The position numbers and the translations under genes were made by a program. Under the pieces are notes generated by a model. That model saw only the letters and a list, made by a program, of their open reading frames with translations. It made no database searches and was not told the DNA's origin. DNA of 64,000 bases, taken from contig NZ_CP091036.1 in NCBI RefSeq assembly GCF_021535135.1, positions 1-64,000 of the forward strand. Reading direction: 5' to 3'. The DNA comes from Antarcticibacterium sp. 1MA-6-2. GTDB taxonomy: Bacteria; Bacteroidota; Bacteroidia; Flavobacteriales; Flavobacteriaceae. Of this stretch, positions 44,532 to 54,015 are shown piece by piece; positions within the stretch are counted from its first letter, which is position 1; every line of letters begins with the position of its first letter.

Positions 44532-45965
44532 ATGAAAAATTTTAAATCCTCCCTAAGCATGGTGGCAATTTTTGCCTTACTGCTTACCTCTTGTAGTAAA
44601 GATAATGATCCGGGCATTGCTCAGGATGGAGAGAAAACCACTCTGTCTTTTGGCGCATTATTAAATGACCTGGTTACTAACAGGGCCGCATCAAAACAAT
44701 CAATTGGAGACCTTCCGGAATGTTCAAACGATGCACCAGCTTTTGTAGAAATAGCACTTTCCCTTGATGGTACTTCTGTAGTAGGAACTACCAGTGATCC
44801 TTTTAGAATTGACCTTGTTGCAGGACAGATCTTTACCGAAGAAGTTCCTGAACTGGAATTAGTTCCTGACAATTATACACTGGAATATTTTACAGTACAT
44901 AATGCTGATGGAGAAGTTATCTGGATCGCACCAAGATCTGGAAGCGCTCTTGGCGAATTTGTAGATACAGCTCTTCCTTTAAATATTGACTTAAGGGCCG
45001 GAGTTAAAAAGTATGTAGATGTTGAAGTTCTTTGTTTTGACAACAGGGATGTAAACCAATATGGATACCTGTTCTTTGAAATTGATACGAATGAGGCTAT
45101 CGAGTTCTGTATCTTCGGTAACTATTGTCCACCAGCAGGGGATGGTCGTCACTATCCTGCATCTTACAGTGTAAGCGTATGGTCTGGAACCAGTGCGGCA
45201 GGAGCAGTACTTTATACAGATGTTCAGAACACTACCGGTTATTATGATAATGGTGATTTTTATGCAGAACCTGTGTGTTTCGCCTTGCCTGATACAGAAG
45301 GAGCAGACAATTATTACTTTGAAATTACTCTAAGATCATCTGACGAGTATGGTGAGGTTAATGAAAGAGTAATTAGAAGAGGTACAATCACAGATGATAT
45401 TGTAAGAGGCTTCTTTGATGGAGAGGACAATCTTGATTATTATCACTTTAGAGAAGGATGTGGAGAAGATGGTCCTCCAATTTTTGAAGTTCCTGGATCA
45501 GATTCTGTACTTTATAAAACCTGTGCATATCCAATAAACGGTACAACATCTGTAGCTTTGGCTGTCTTTGAACTTATGGACAATCAATTAAAAGCAACTG
45601 TTGTTGCCGCAAATGTAACTCCTGGTCGTACTCATCTTCAACACCTTCACGGGTTTACAAATGGAACAAACTCTACCTGTCCTCCTATGAGTGCAGATGA
45701 GAATAATGATGGTTTAATAAGTATATCTGAAGGAGCACCATTTTATGGTCCTGTTCAACTGCCTCTAAATTATGCAGATAATAGCTTCCCAACGGCAGAT
45801 GCCAATGGGTGGTACACTTATCAAAGAACTTTTGATGTTACTGGATTAACATTACCATCTCTGGAAGATCTTTCTTTAGTAGTTCATGGACGTATGGTTA
45901 ATGGTAATTACGAGGCTACACTTCCTGTAGCTTGTGGAGAAGTTGCAAATTTGAACTCCCATTAA
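44532..45965 (+). CDS. Surface lipoprotein 2: shared N-terminal domain, CHRD-like C domain
   Basis: 477 aa. Lipobox LLTSCSKDN. The N-terminal 300 residues align along their length with lipoprotein 1 (LSFGALLNDLVTNR, VDLVAGQIFTEE-like, CFDNRDVNQYGYLFFEI, FGNYC). There are no TSP3 repeats. Instead the C terminus (about 325-477, ALAVFELMDNQ, THLQHLHGFTNG, VVHGRMVNGNYEATLPVACG) has the look of a CHRD or superoxide-dismutase-like His-rich sandwich. It contains one of the few intact ACCGGT hexamers (about 45235). Function unknown. Confidence 0.78.
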   Translation: MKNFKSSLSMVAIFALLLTSCSKDNDPGIAQDGEKTTLSFGALLNDLVTNRAASKQSIGDLPECSNDAPAFVEIALSLDGTSVVGTTSDPFRIDLVAGQIFTEEVPELELVPDNYTLEYFTVHNADGEVIWIAPRSGSALGEFVDTALPLNIDLRAGVKKYVDVEVLCFDNRDVNQYGYLFFEIDTNEAIEFCIFGNYCPPAGDGRHYPASYSVSVWSGTSAAGAVLYTDVQNTTGYYDNGDFYAEPVCFALPDTEGADNYYFEITLRSSDEYGEVNERVIRRGTITDDIVRGFFDGEDNLDYYHFREGCGEDGPPIFEVPGSDSVLYKTCAYPINGTTSVALAVFELMDNQLKATVVAANVTPGRTHLQHLHGFTNGTNSTCPPMSADENNDGLISISEGAPFYGPVQLPLNYADNSFPTADANGWYTYQRTFDVTGLTLPSLEDLSLVVHGRMVNGNYEATLPVACGEVANLNSH

Positions 45966-45973
45966 TTTAAGTA

Positions 45974-46008
45974 ATAAGGCTGAGGATTTTTCCTCAGCCT
46001 TATTTTTT
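45974..46008 (+). terminator. Terminator after lipoprotein 2
   Basis: AATAAGGCTGAGGA / TCCTCAGCCTTATT with a 4-base loop, followed by T-run. Confidence 0.9.
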
Positions 46009-46055
46009 ACTATGTAATTAACCATTCATTAAGTGATTAACTAAAACTATTTATT

Positions 46056-47754
46056 ATGAAAAATTTAAAAAGGTACCTGAGTGTAGTGGCCATTTTTTCG
46101 CTGCTCTTTACCTCCTGTTCTAAAGATGAAACCTAGTGTTCTTAATTCAGATCCTGAAAAAGCCACTGTTTCATTTGGAGCAATAGTGAATGATCTTGTA
46201 ACAAACAGAGCAGCTTCAAAACAATCTATGGGAGATCTTCCTGATTGTTCTGATGATACTCCTGCTTATGTGAGAATTGTTCTTATGCAAGGTGATGAAG
46301 AAGTAGTAGGTACATCAACTTCCCCGCACCGCGTGGACCTGGTGGCCGGAGAAATATTTACAGTAGAAGATGCTGAACTTGAACTTGAACCTGGTAATTA
46401 TACTCTGGAACATTTCTCTGTTTACAACAGCGATGATGAAGTGATCTGGCTTGCTCCACGTACAGGAAGTGATTTGGGTGCCTATGTAAATGCTACTTTA
46501 CCCATTGCGATAGATCTAAGAGCAGGAGTTAAGAAATATGTAGATGTTCCTGTATTGTGTTTTGACAACCGTGAAGTGAATCAATATGGATACTTATTCT
46601 TTGAATTAGATACTAATGTTGCACTTACTTACTGCTTCTTTGCAAACTATTGTAATGATGATGGTATGCATTATCCTGCTCGTTACAGTATAAGCATCTG
46701 GTCTGGTAATAATGCAAATGGTGTAGCGATTTATACTAATGAGACTAATTTTACAGGACAACATAATAATGGAGATTACTATGCCACACCATTATGTCTT
46801 GCCTTGCCAGATAATGATGACCTTGATGAAGAGTATTTATATTATGAAATGACTCTGCTTGATTGGGATGACAATTATGGCGATGTTGAGCAGGTAATGA
46901 TGTCTGGTACTATAACCAAGAGAGAGATCCTTGCCAACTTTGGTGATAGCGAAGAAGACAATGTGGAGTATGAGCACGTAAGATTTTGTGATGATGCTGG
47001 AGAACTAGTAGGTGATAGGGACAATGACAATATTCCTGATAATATGGACGAATGTCCAGATGAGGTGGGCCCTGCTTCTAATAATGGTTGTCCAGAGGAA
47101 AATGATGGAGATTTAGATGGAGATGGTGTTCCTGATTCCATTGATCTATGTCCAAACACTCCGGCAGGAACTGATGTTGACTCAGATGGATGTCCAGAAG
47201 AAACTGATGGAGATGCAGATGGTGATGGTGTTCCCGATTCCATAGATCTGTGTCCAAACACTCCTTCAGGTACTGATGTTGACGCAACAGGTTGTCCAGA
47301 GGATACTACTGGTGAAGGATGTACTGGATTACCAGCAGTATGTGATATAGAATTTGGAAGCCTTCCAGAGGACTGTTATGTAACTGTACTTGATGGAGCT
47401 GATGGAAATGGTTACGTGAGAGTTAATAGCGCAGCCGATATAGATTTAATGCAAACACTTGTTAATGAGGCGTACGGTACAGTGAGCGTTTCAGCTTCAG
47501 GTAATTCAGTAACTGTTTCTATTGATGGTGGATTACCTCAAGATAGAGTTACAGCTTATGAAGTAGAAGTAAGGCCAGGTGAAAATGGAGCAATGAGTGC
47601 TACTTGTTGGGAATCTCAATGTGCATCTACTGTAACTGAAGTTCCATCTGGAGATCAGCCTGCACTTGATATAACATTTGATGATTTGGAATATTCTTAC
47701 CCATTCTATGTTAGAGTAAATGCAGTAATATGTGAATCTGTCGTAGGAGAATAA
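46056..47754 (+). CDS. Surface lipoprotein 3: shared N-terminal domain, TSP3 repeats, unique C domain (one frameshift)
   Basis: Start ATG 46056, whose frame runs MKNLKRYLSVVAIFSLLFTSCSKDET and then hits TAG at 46134. ACCTAGT (46131-46137) replaces ACCGGT; repair gives KDETGVLNSDPEKATVSFGA and joins the long frame. The lipobox FTSCSKDE matches its neighbours. Shared N domain (VDLVAGEIFTVED, CFDNREVNQYGYLFFEL, FANYC), then TSP3 repeats of another type (DGDGVPDSIDLCPNTP twice), then an unrecognised beta-rich C domain (SLPEDCYVTVLDGADGNGYVRV). Repaired length is 565 aa. Confidence 0.8.
47104..47307 (+). repeat. Tandem 102-base repeats encoding TSP3 units
   Basis: Two copies with period 102 (47104 and 47206), encoding DGD(L/A)DGDGVPDSIDLCPNTP and a G-T-D-V-D spacer, inside lipoprotein 3. 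Confidence 0.85.
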
Positions 47755-47765
47755 ATATGAAAAAA

Positions 47766-47868
47766 AACTTCCGCAAATTGGTCAACCGGGGGGATGACCA
47801 TTTGCGAAGTTACTTGAAGTACCGCAAGGTGCTGATGGGACTGCCCGGTTTGCCGGGCAGTTTTTTTT
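47766..47868 (+). ncRNA. Structured 3' region or small RNA after lipoprotein 3
   Basis: A long hairpin (arms 47766-47787 and 47792-47811, AACTTC-GCAAAT-GGTCA paired with two single-base bulges) is followed by a second, terminator-like hairpin (CTGCCCGG / CCGGGCAG, 47841-47860) and eight T. The reading frame across it is not protein-like. It could be an attenuator, a processed 3'UTR RNA or just a double terminator. The bulges could be sequence errors. Confidence 0.4.
47840..47868 (+). terminator. Terminator after lipoprotein 3
   Basis: ACTGCCCGG-TTTG-CCGGGCAGT with a T8 run. Confidence 0.88.
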
Positions 47869-47933
47869 GTATTTCATCGAAATTAGTTAAAAAAAAACTT
47901 AAAGTTTTAAATTTAGTTTGTATGTTAGCCGCT

Positions 47934-47941
47934 GCTTAAGC
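47934..47941. other. Candidate altered GCCGGC in non-coding DNA
   Basis: GCTTAAGC, the same 8-base palindrome that replaces GCCGGC at 8385, 13322 and 13818, here between lipoprotein 3 and the astacin gene. No protein constraint can confirm the original. The rest of 47870-48232 is AT-rich and shows no gene. Confidence 0.4.
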
Positions 47942-48232
47942 AAAAAAATAAAAATGGCCATTCTCCCCCCGCCTGGTCTTTTTATTCAAAGATGTTCCAT
48001 TTTTCTATGTGAAATTGAACTTTTTTATGTTGGATTTCGTTTTTCCTACAAGAATTTTCAATCTCCCCGTGAAATTTGCTGACAATTGTGTCTGAAAAAA
48101 TTATATACCCCAAGTGTTAATTTTTTTTGGAATGGACTTTGAATTAACCCAAATCTATTAACGTTTATTTAACCCGGAACAGCTAATAATTGAGAATAAA
48201 ACTGTTCCTCAAAATTTTTGTAACCCCAACTT

Positions 48233-49275
48233 ATGAAAAGAAGCAATTTATTGTATTTACTACCTAAGCATTCGCTTTTCTATCTTGTAGTGAAGATTCA
48301 ATTACCGACCCCCTTACCCCAGAAGAGCAACTTAATGGAACCAAGGAATTATTGGCAAACGTAGAGACAGCCTATCCTAATGAAATAGGAAAAGTTCAAA
48401 ACGTATATTTTGCAGGTGAGAAATTACCAGTAGAGGAAATAGATGGTGAGTACATCTATGAGGGAGACATCCTTTTACCTGCAGATATGTTGTCATCAAA
48501 AGAAGTAAAACTTGTATATGAAAAGGGTGAAACGCCCCCTGCACAAAAAAGTGTAGGTAGAACTTCCGCCAGGTGGCCTAACAATACTGTTTACTATTCA
48601 ATAGATAGTAATCTTTCCAGTAAAAATCGAGTCACAGACGCTATAAGCCACTGGGAAGCTAATACTTCTTTAAAATTTGTACAAAGAACCTCGCAATCCA
48701 ACTACATTTATTTTACTACTAGTTCTGGCTGTTCCTCTTATATAGGAATGATTGGAGGCAGGCAAAATATCACTCTTGCCAGCAGCTGTAGTACAGGAAG
48801 TACAATCCACGAAATTGGTCATGCAGTAGGTCTTTGGCACGAACAGAGCCGCGCCGATAGGGATAACCATATAAAAATCCTTTATAACAACATCCAGAGT
48901 GGAAGAGAGCATAATTTTATGACTTATGCTGAAAGTGGGTTTGATGGCAAAGAATTTACCAGCAGCCTTGACTTGGGATCTATTATGATGTATGGCCCTT
49001 ATTCTTTTTCAAGTAATGGTCAACCTACTATTACAAAGACTAATGGTAGTACCTATACTATACAGAGAACTTCTTTGTCTACAGGTGACAAGCAGGGAAT
49101 TAATAGTATGTATTCCTCCACCTCAACTACTTCACCTCAATATGTAGATGGAGAACGTTATATCATTCACGGTTTAACTGTAACTTATAAGGCTGGAGAA
49201 TGGTGGTACTACTCAAGGATCTATGGATGGTGTGAAGTAGAATACCGCAATGGCAACTGGTACTACGCGAGATAA
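48233..49275 (+). CDS. Astacin-family (M12A) metalloprotease lipoprotein (one frameshift)
   Basis: Zinc endopeptidase, exported and lipid-anchored. Start ATG 48233 (MKRSNLLYLL). ACCTAAGC at 48262-48269 stands for ACCGGC; repair gives LLPAFAFLSCSEDSITDP with a lipobox Cys. Zinc site HEIGHAVGLWHEQSRADRD and Met-turn SIMMYG are complete, so it should be active. A short pro-region precedes (ETAYPNEIGKVQNVYF to RTSARWPNNTVYY). The C-terminal 45 residues are Trp/Tyr-rich (GEWWYYSRIYGW, NGNWYYAR), perhaps a binding tail. Repaired length is 346 aa. Adjacent to the lipoprotein array. Confidence 0.92.
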
Positions 49276-49296
49276 ATGCAAGTAAAACCATTGATA

Positions 49297-49325
49297 AACC
49301 CGGCTTTTAGCCGGGTTTTTTTTAT
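49297..49325 (+). terminator. Terminator after the astacin gene
   Basis: AACCCGGC-TTTTA-GCCGGGTT followed by a T-run. Confidence 0.9.
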
Positions 49326-49496
49326 TACCATTGTGGCCGGATCCCACAATAATGTGTAATAATTCCCCAAAATTAAATATGTGGGAATACGTAGAATTTA
49401 TATTTTAAAGTTTAACAGTTTTCCACCAGGCTTCAAACATTAAGTTGGGATGTAGGAATTTTGTCCTTTACTCGACCAAATTCACTTTAAAAGGGT

Positions 49497-50081
49497 TCAA
49501 AGGTCAAGTATCCTATTTGAGCTGAATTGTTTGAGATCATCAAAAAAGAGGAAAAATTCTTTTTCAAAATCTTCATAATAAAGCTCCAGTTCCTTTACAG
49601 CGAGATCCATTTTAGATTTATTTTTTGTACGCTGGTTCATTTGAGAAAGAATTTTAGAAATTCCTTCAATTGAGGCATAACTTACCAACCAATTATCCCT
49701 TAGCATATACGGTAAAAACATCTTTACATTATTAGGCAAGAGTTCATGATTTCTTTTAAGAAGTGAATAGAATTCTTCCACATATTCCTTCAAAGGTGTA
49801 TCGCAATACCTGCTCCAGTTTGCAGCAAGGTAATGGTCGTAGAAGACATCTACTATTACCGGGCTATAGTGCCTGTATTGAGGGAAAAGCCTGGTGGAAC
49901 TTTTTCTAAAAAGCAGGTGAACATCAGTATAACTATCTATTGCCCGGTGAAGAATAATTCCATTGCGAATACCTTCAGGGAAATTGATAATTTTTTTTCC
50001 TTTCACAGAATCTGCTATAAAATTTCCAATTTTTATTTCGTCGTTTTCACCCGAAAGATAAATGTGTGCGAGGTAGTTCAT
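49497..50081 (-). CDS. acpH: Acyl carrier protein phosphodiesterase
   Basis: 194 aa. Removes 4'-phosphopantetheine from ACP in the E. coli family member. Seen: MNYLAHIYLSG start, IGNFIADSVKG, GIILHRAIDSYTD and VIVDVFYDHYLAANW with the conserved His/Asp residues of the HD-like fold. Divergent from the phosphohexomutase. Confidence 0.88.
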   Translation of the reverse strand: MNYLAHIYLSGENDEIKIGNFIADSVKGKKIINFPEGIRNGIILHRAIDSYTDVHLLFRKSSTRLFPQYRHYSPVIVDVFYDHYLAANWSRYCDTPLKEYVEEFYSLLKRNHELLPNNVKMFLPYMLRDNWLVSYASIEGISKILSQMNQRTKNKSKMDLAVKELELYYEDFEKEFFLFFDDLKQFSSNRILDL

Positions 50082-50225
50082 TTGGACAAGTTACTCAATA
50101 AAGGCTTTTCAGCTTCAGAATAAGGAAAGTTTGTTGCATTAGATCAAGCCTTGTATCTTTGTTTCACAATTACCCAAAGCACCTCAGGTTATATGTGGTG
50201 CACTATAAAACAAAAACTAAAATTC

Positions 50226-51612
50226 ATGACCTTAATAAAATCTATTTCAGGAATAAGAGGAACAATAGGAGGTAGACCTTCAGAAAACTTAACCCCTATA
50301 GACGCGGTAAAATTTGCCGCTGCGTATGGTTCCTGGCTCAAGAAGGAAACTAATAGTGAAGATCTGCGGGTGGTAATTGGTAGGGACGCAAGAATTTCAG
50401 GTTCTATGATACAAGAACTGGTAATGAACACCCTTATTGGCTTAGGTATTAATGTGATTGATTTAGGACTTTCTACTACACCAACAGTTGAAGTTGCTGT
50501 GACAATGGAAAATGCAGATGGAGGAATTATTTTAACTGCCAGCCATAATCCTAAACAATGGAATGCTTTAAAACTTTTAAATAACAGAGGAGAATTTTTG
50601 AATGGAGATGATGGCAAAAAAAATTCTCGAATTGGCCGAAAGTGAGAATTTTGATTTTGCCGAGGTGGATGACCTGGGAAAGATTAGAGAGGAGAAGGAT
50701 TATATTCAACGTCATATTCAGGAGGTACTTAAACTGAAATTAGTAAATTCTGATCTTGTAGCAAAGGCAAAGTTCAAAGTAGTAGTTGATGCTGTTAATT
50801 CCACTGGTGGTATTGCAATTCCCGCTTTACTGAAAGAAATGGGAGTGGAAGTAGTGGAGTTATACTGTGAACCTAATGGTCATTTTCCTCATAACCCTGA
50901 ACCTTTAAAAGAGCATCTGGGTGATATATGCAAATTAGTTAAAGAAGAAAAAGCAGATCTCGGTATCGTTGTAGACCCCGATGTTGACAGACTCGCAATT
51001 ATAGATGAAAAGGGAGAGATGTTTGGGGAGGAATATACCCTCGTGGCGTGTGCCGATTATGTGCTTAGTAAAACCCCTGGTTCAACCGTAAGCAATTTAT
51101 CCTCTTCCCGGGCTCTCAAGGATCTTACACAGCAGCACGGTGGTACTTACCAGGCAAGTGCTGTGGGTGAGGTTAATGTGGTGGAGCTTATGAAGAAAAC
51201 TAATGCTGTTATTGGAGGAGAGGGAAATGGAGGTATAATATATCCTGAAGCACACTATGGACGTGACAGCCTTGTTGGAGTAGCCTTGTTCCTCACATAT
51301 TTGGCAGAAAGGAAAGAAAAAGTTTCTAAAATAAAGGAAGGCTATCCCGCTTACTTTATGAGTAAAAATAAAATTGAGTTAACTCCTGATATTAATGTAG
51401 ATGAAATTCTGGAAAAAGTGAGAGAACATCACAGTAGCGAAGAAATTTCTACAGTTGATGGAGTGAAAATTGATTTTCCTGAAAACTGGGTGCATCTAAG
51501 AAAATCTAACACAGAACCTATCATTAGAATATATACTGAAGCTAAAACCCAACAGAAAGCAGATGATCTTGCTGAAGAAATGATAAGGGAAATAAAGGAA
51601 ATTGCTTTTTAA
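50226..51612 (+). CDS. Phosphoglucosamine/phosphohexomutase (one homopolymer insertion)
   Basis: Alpha-D-phosphohexomutase superfamily, probably GlmM-like or phosphomannomutase in cell-wall sugar supply. Start ATG 50226 (MTLIKSISGIRGTIGG); an earlier non-ATG start is unsupported. Active Ser loop GGIILTASHNPKQWNALK, metal loop DPDVDRLAIID, sugar loop GEGNGGIIYPEAHYGRDS, phosphate loop RKSNTEPIIRIYTEA. The break is an A8 run at about 50615-50622 where seven fit (DDGKKILELAE). Repaired length is 461 aa. Not a CCGG site. Tail overlaps the acyltransferase gene by 4 bases. Confidence 0.9.
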
Positions 51613-52523
51613 TCTATAACAATAGCCTTATTATTAGTATTTAAAAACCGATGTTTCCATCGTTTGTGGGTCCATAAATAAAATTGGGGTGAACTTTTTA
51701 TTTGTTTTTCAAGATGTTCGAAAAATGTTTTAGTGATTTTAAACTCTGGTTCTTCCTTTGGATTATCACTTATAGTTACAAAAGATGCCTCGTAAAAGCC
51801 CCTTTTTAGCTTTTTTACCTGCAAATAAACTACAGCCATGTCTAAGTCCTTTGCAAGTTTTTCAGATCCAGTATATACAGGGACTTTTATACTTAAAAAA
51901 TCCATCCAGTATTTAGCTCTTTCAATTTTAGGAGACTGGTCGGCTACCATTCCGTAGACTCCGCGGATTCCATTCTTCTCATTGGCTGTTATTGTTTTTG
52001 TTGCCTCTACTGTGGGTATTAAAACTCCGTCGTACCTTCCTCTTATATCTTTTGCCAATTTATCGAAGTAAGGATTTTTGACTTTTTTGTAGATGCCAAA
52101 TCCACGATAATTTATCCCGTACAACTGTAGTGCATTCATCCATTCATAGCTGGCATAATGGCCACACATCAGGATTATACTTTTGTTCATTTTCCTTAAT
52201 CGATGAATTTCTTCTATATTGGTAAAAACGAAGCGCCTTTTAAGCTCTTCATTTGAAATAGAAATGCTCTTGATCATTTCCAGGAACATATCACACATAT
52301 GGTGGTAAAACTTTTTCCGTATCCTATTTATTTCTTCTGAAGGTTTTTCGGGAAAGACCAACTGTAGATTTTCAGTAACTACTTTTTTTCGGTAACCTAT
52401 TATATGGTAAACCAGAAAAAAAACCGCATCAGAAACTTTATAAAAAACAGGAAAAGGGAGTTTGGAAATTAGCCAGAGGAGGGGGTAAACTATCCGGAAA
52501 ACTAAGAGCTGCATGAAAACCAT
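51609..52523 (-). CDS. LpxL/HtrB-like lipid A acyltransferase
   Basis: 304 aa. Membrane-associated acyltransferase of lipid A or ornithine lipids. N-terminal hydrophobic helix, catalytic-type ILMCGHYASYEW (HX4-like block near 120), GVYGMVADQSPK and WTHKRWKHRF at the C terminus, all LpxL landmarks. ATG at 52523 and 52514 are both possible starts. Confidence 0.88.
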   Translation of the reverse strand: MVFMQLLVFRIVYPLLWLISKLPFPVFYKVSDAVFFLVYHIIGYRKKVVTENLQLVFPEKPSEEINRIRKKFYHHMCDMFLEMIKSISISNEELKRRFVFTNIEEIHRLRKMNKSIILMCGHYASYEWMNALQLYGINYRGFGIYKKVKNPYFDKLAKDIRGRYDGVLIPTVEATKTITANEKNGIRGVYGMVADQSPKIERAKYWMDFLSIKVPVYTGSEKLAKDLDMAVVYLQVKKLKRGFYEASFVTISDNPKEEPEFKITKTFFEHLEKQIKSSPQFYLWTHKRWKHRFLNTNNKAIVID

Positions 52524-52566
52524 TTTGGCAAATATATGGTATATTTGGCACTAAACTTTAGCATCC

Positions 52567-53214
52567 ATGGGAGATTTGAGTCTCATTACAATCATAATTA
52601 TTGCTGTAAATATTTTAGTTTCATTTAAAGGCTTTAAGGACAGGGCCTTCTTTGAGAAGTATAAATTCAACGTAGGAGATATCAATCGGGGCGCTAAATA
52701 TCAAATTTTTAGCTCTGGCTTTCTTCATGTGGATACTTCACATCTCTTTGTGAATATGCTTACCTTATATTTTTTTGCTAATGTGGTTATTTATGATTTA
52801 GGATCGTTCGGTTTTGTAGTAGTTTATCTTTCCAGTTTAATATTAGGAAATCTTTTGAGTTATTACTTCCATAAAAATGAATCTTCTTATACAGCTGTGG
52901 GAGCTAGTGGAGCAGTAATGGGAATATTGTATTCTGCTATTTTATTACGGCCAGATATGATGTTGGGTTTATTTTTTATTATCCCAATTCCCGCTTATGT
53001 ATTTGGAATAGGTTACCTTCTATACACTATTTACGGGATGAAGAGAAGACTTGGCAATATAGGTCATGACGCGCATTTTGGTGGAGCAGTAGGTGGATAT
53101 GCATTAACTCTCGTACTGGCACCCTGGATACTTCAACTCCATCTTCTTATGGTTATTTTACTGGCAATTCCTATAGTTATATTATTCGTTCTTCAAAAAA
53201 TGGGGAAAATTTAG
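52567..53214 (+). CDS. Rhomboid-family intramembrane serine protease
   Basis: 215 aa, six membrane helices. Catalytic Ser in AVGASGAVMG (near residue 118) and His in GHDAHFGGAVGG (near 170), with HLFVNMLTLYFF earlier. Complete dyad, so likely active. TATATTTG at 52540-52547 resembles a -7 element. Substrate unknown. Confidence 0.9.
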   Translation: MGDLSLITIIIIAVNILVSFKGFKDRAFFEKYKFNVGDINRGAKYQIFSSGFLHVDTSHLFVNMLTLYFFANVVIYDLGSFGFVVVYLSSLILGNLLSYYFHKNESSYTAVGASGAVMGILYSAILLRPDMMLGLFFIIPIPAYVFGIGYLLYTIYGMKRRLGNIGHDAHFGGAVGGYALTLVLAPWILQLHLLMVILLAIPIVILFVLQKMGKI

Positions 53215-53265
53215 CGCAATTGGTATTCTTATTGCTACTGCTGCTTAAAATAATAATATAATACC

Positions 53266-53949
53266 ATGAAAAAAGCCCTCTTATTTATCGCCATTTGCAG
53301 TACATTCATACTTCAGGCGCAGCAAATCTCTCCTTCACAACCTATGGTAACTACAAATGGTGAAGGAATAGTAAAAGTAGTTCCAGATCAGGTTCTGATT
53401 AAATCCCGGATAGAACATGAAGGAAAAGACCCTCAAGAAGTAAAAAAGAAAAATGATGCTGTAGTAAATGAAGTTATAAAATACTTAAAATCCCAGGGGA
53501 TCTCAGAAAAAAATATTCAGACAGACTATATAAATTTGAACAAGAATTATAACTATGACAACAAAACCTATAGTTATGTTGCTAATCAGGCCATTTCGAT
53601 AAAACTTGACAACCTAAAGAATTACGAAAAAATCATGAGCGGGCTTCTTGAAGATGGTCTAAATAGGATTGATGGTATTGAATTCAAATCTTCTGAGATG
53701 GAAAAACATAATTCAGAAGCGAGAAAAAGAGCAGTCTTAGATGCTAAAGCAAAAGCGGAAGAACTTGCAGGGGCTTTGGATCAAACTGTGGGAAAGGCCT
53801 TTTTAATTAATGAAATTGAAACTGGTTACCCCCAGTAGGTTTACAGGATGGAGATGATGAAGTCTAGTGCTGATGGTTCACAGGAAACTATAGCCCCCGG
53901 GGAAATGGAAGTCAAAGCAAAAGTAAGTGTGAGTTTTTTATTAAATTAA
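53266..53949 (+). CDS. SIMPL-domain (DUF541) periplasmic protein, in-frame stop at a CCGG site
   Basis: Signal peptide MKKALLFIAICSTFILQAQQ, then the SIMPL domain (TNGEGIVKVVPDQVLIKSRIE, RKRAVLDAKAKAEELAGALDQTVGKAFLI). An in-frame TAG lies in GTAGGT (53835-53840), where P-V fits GCCGGT. The same frame continues VYRMEMMKSSADGSQETIAPGEMEVKAKVSVSFLLN to a stop at 53949, the standard C-terminal strand of the family. Repaired length is 227 aa. Function unknown; related proteins are linked to signalling or oxidative stress. Confidence 0.88.
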
Positions 53950-53967
53950 AGAACCACTATAAAATAG

Positions 53968-53997
53968 AAAAGCCACGATTGTCGTGGCTTTTTTATT
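53968..53997. terminator. Terminator between SIMPL and TlpA-like genes
   Basis: AAGCCACGA-TTG-TCGTGGCTT with T-run; convergent genes on both sides. Confidence 0.85.
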
Positions 53998-54015
53998 TTT
54001 ATTCTTCCGGTGAGC

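Noticed and set aside
43701..47307. CRISPR-like repeat arrays
   Set aside because: The repeats are in frame, without unique spacers, and encode TSP3 units.
47757..47939. 60-residue ORF after lipoprotein 3
   Set aside because: It is composed of the two hairpins and terminator; composition is not protein-like and it has no recognisable family.
24222..53840. Stop-codon recoding or programmed frameshifting
   Set aside because: The lesions include -2, -1, 0, +1, +2 and +3 changes and TAG, TAA and TGA alike, with no slippery sequence or pseudoknot. The common factor is RCCGGY, not a translational signal.
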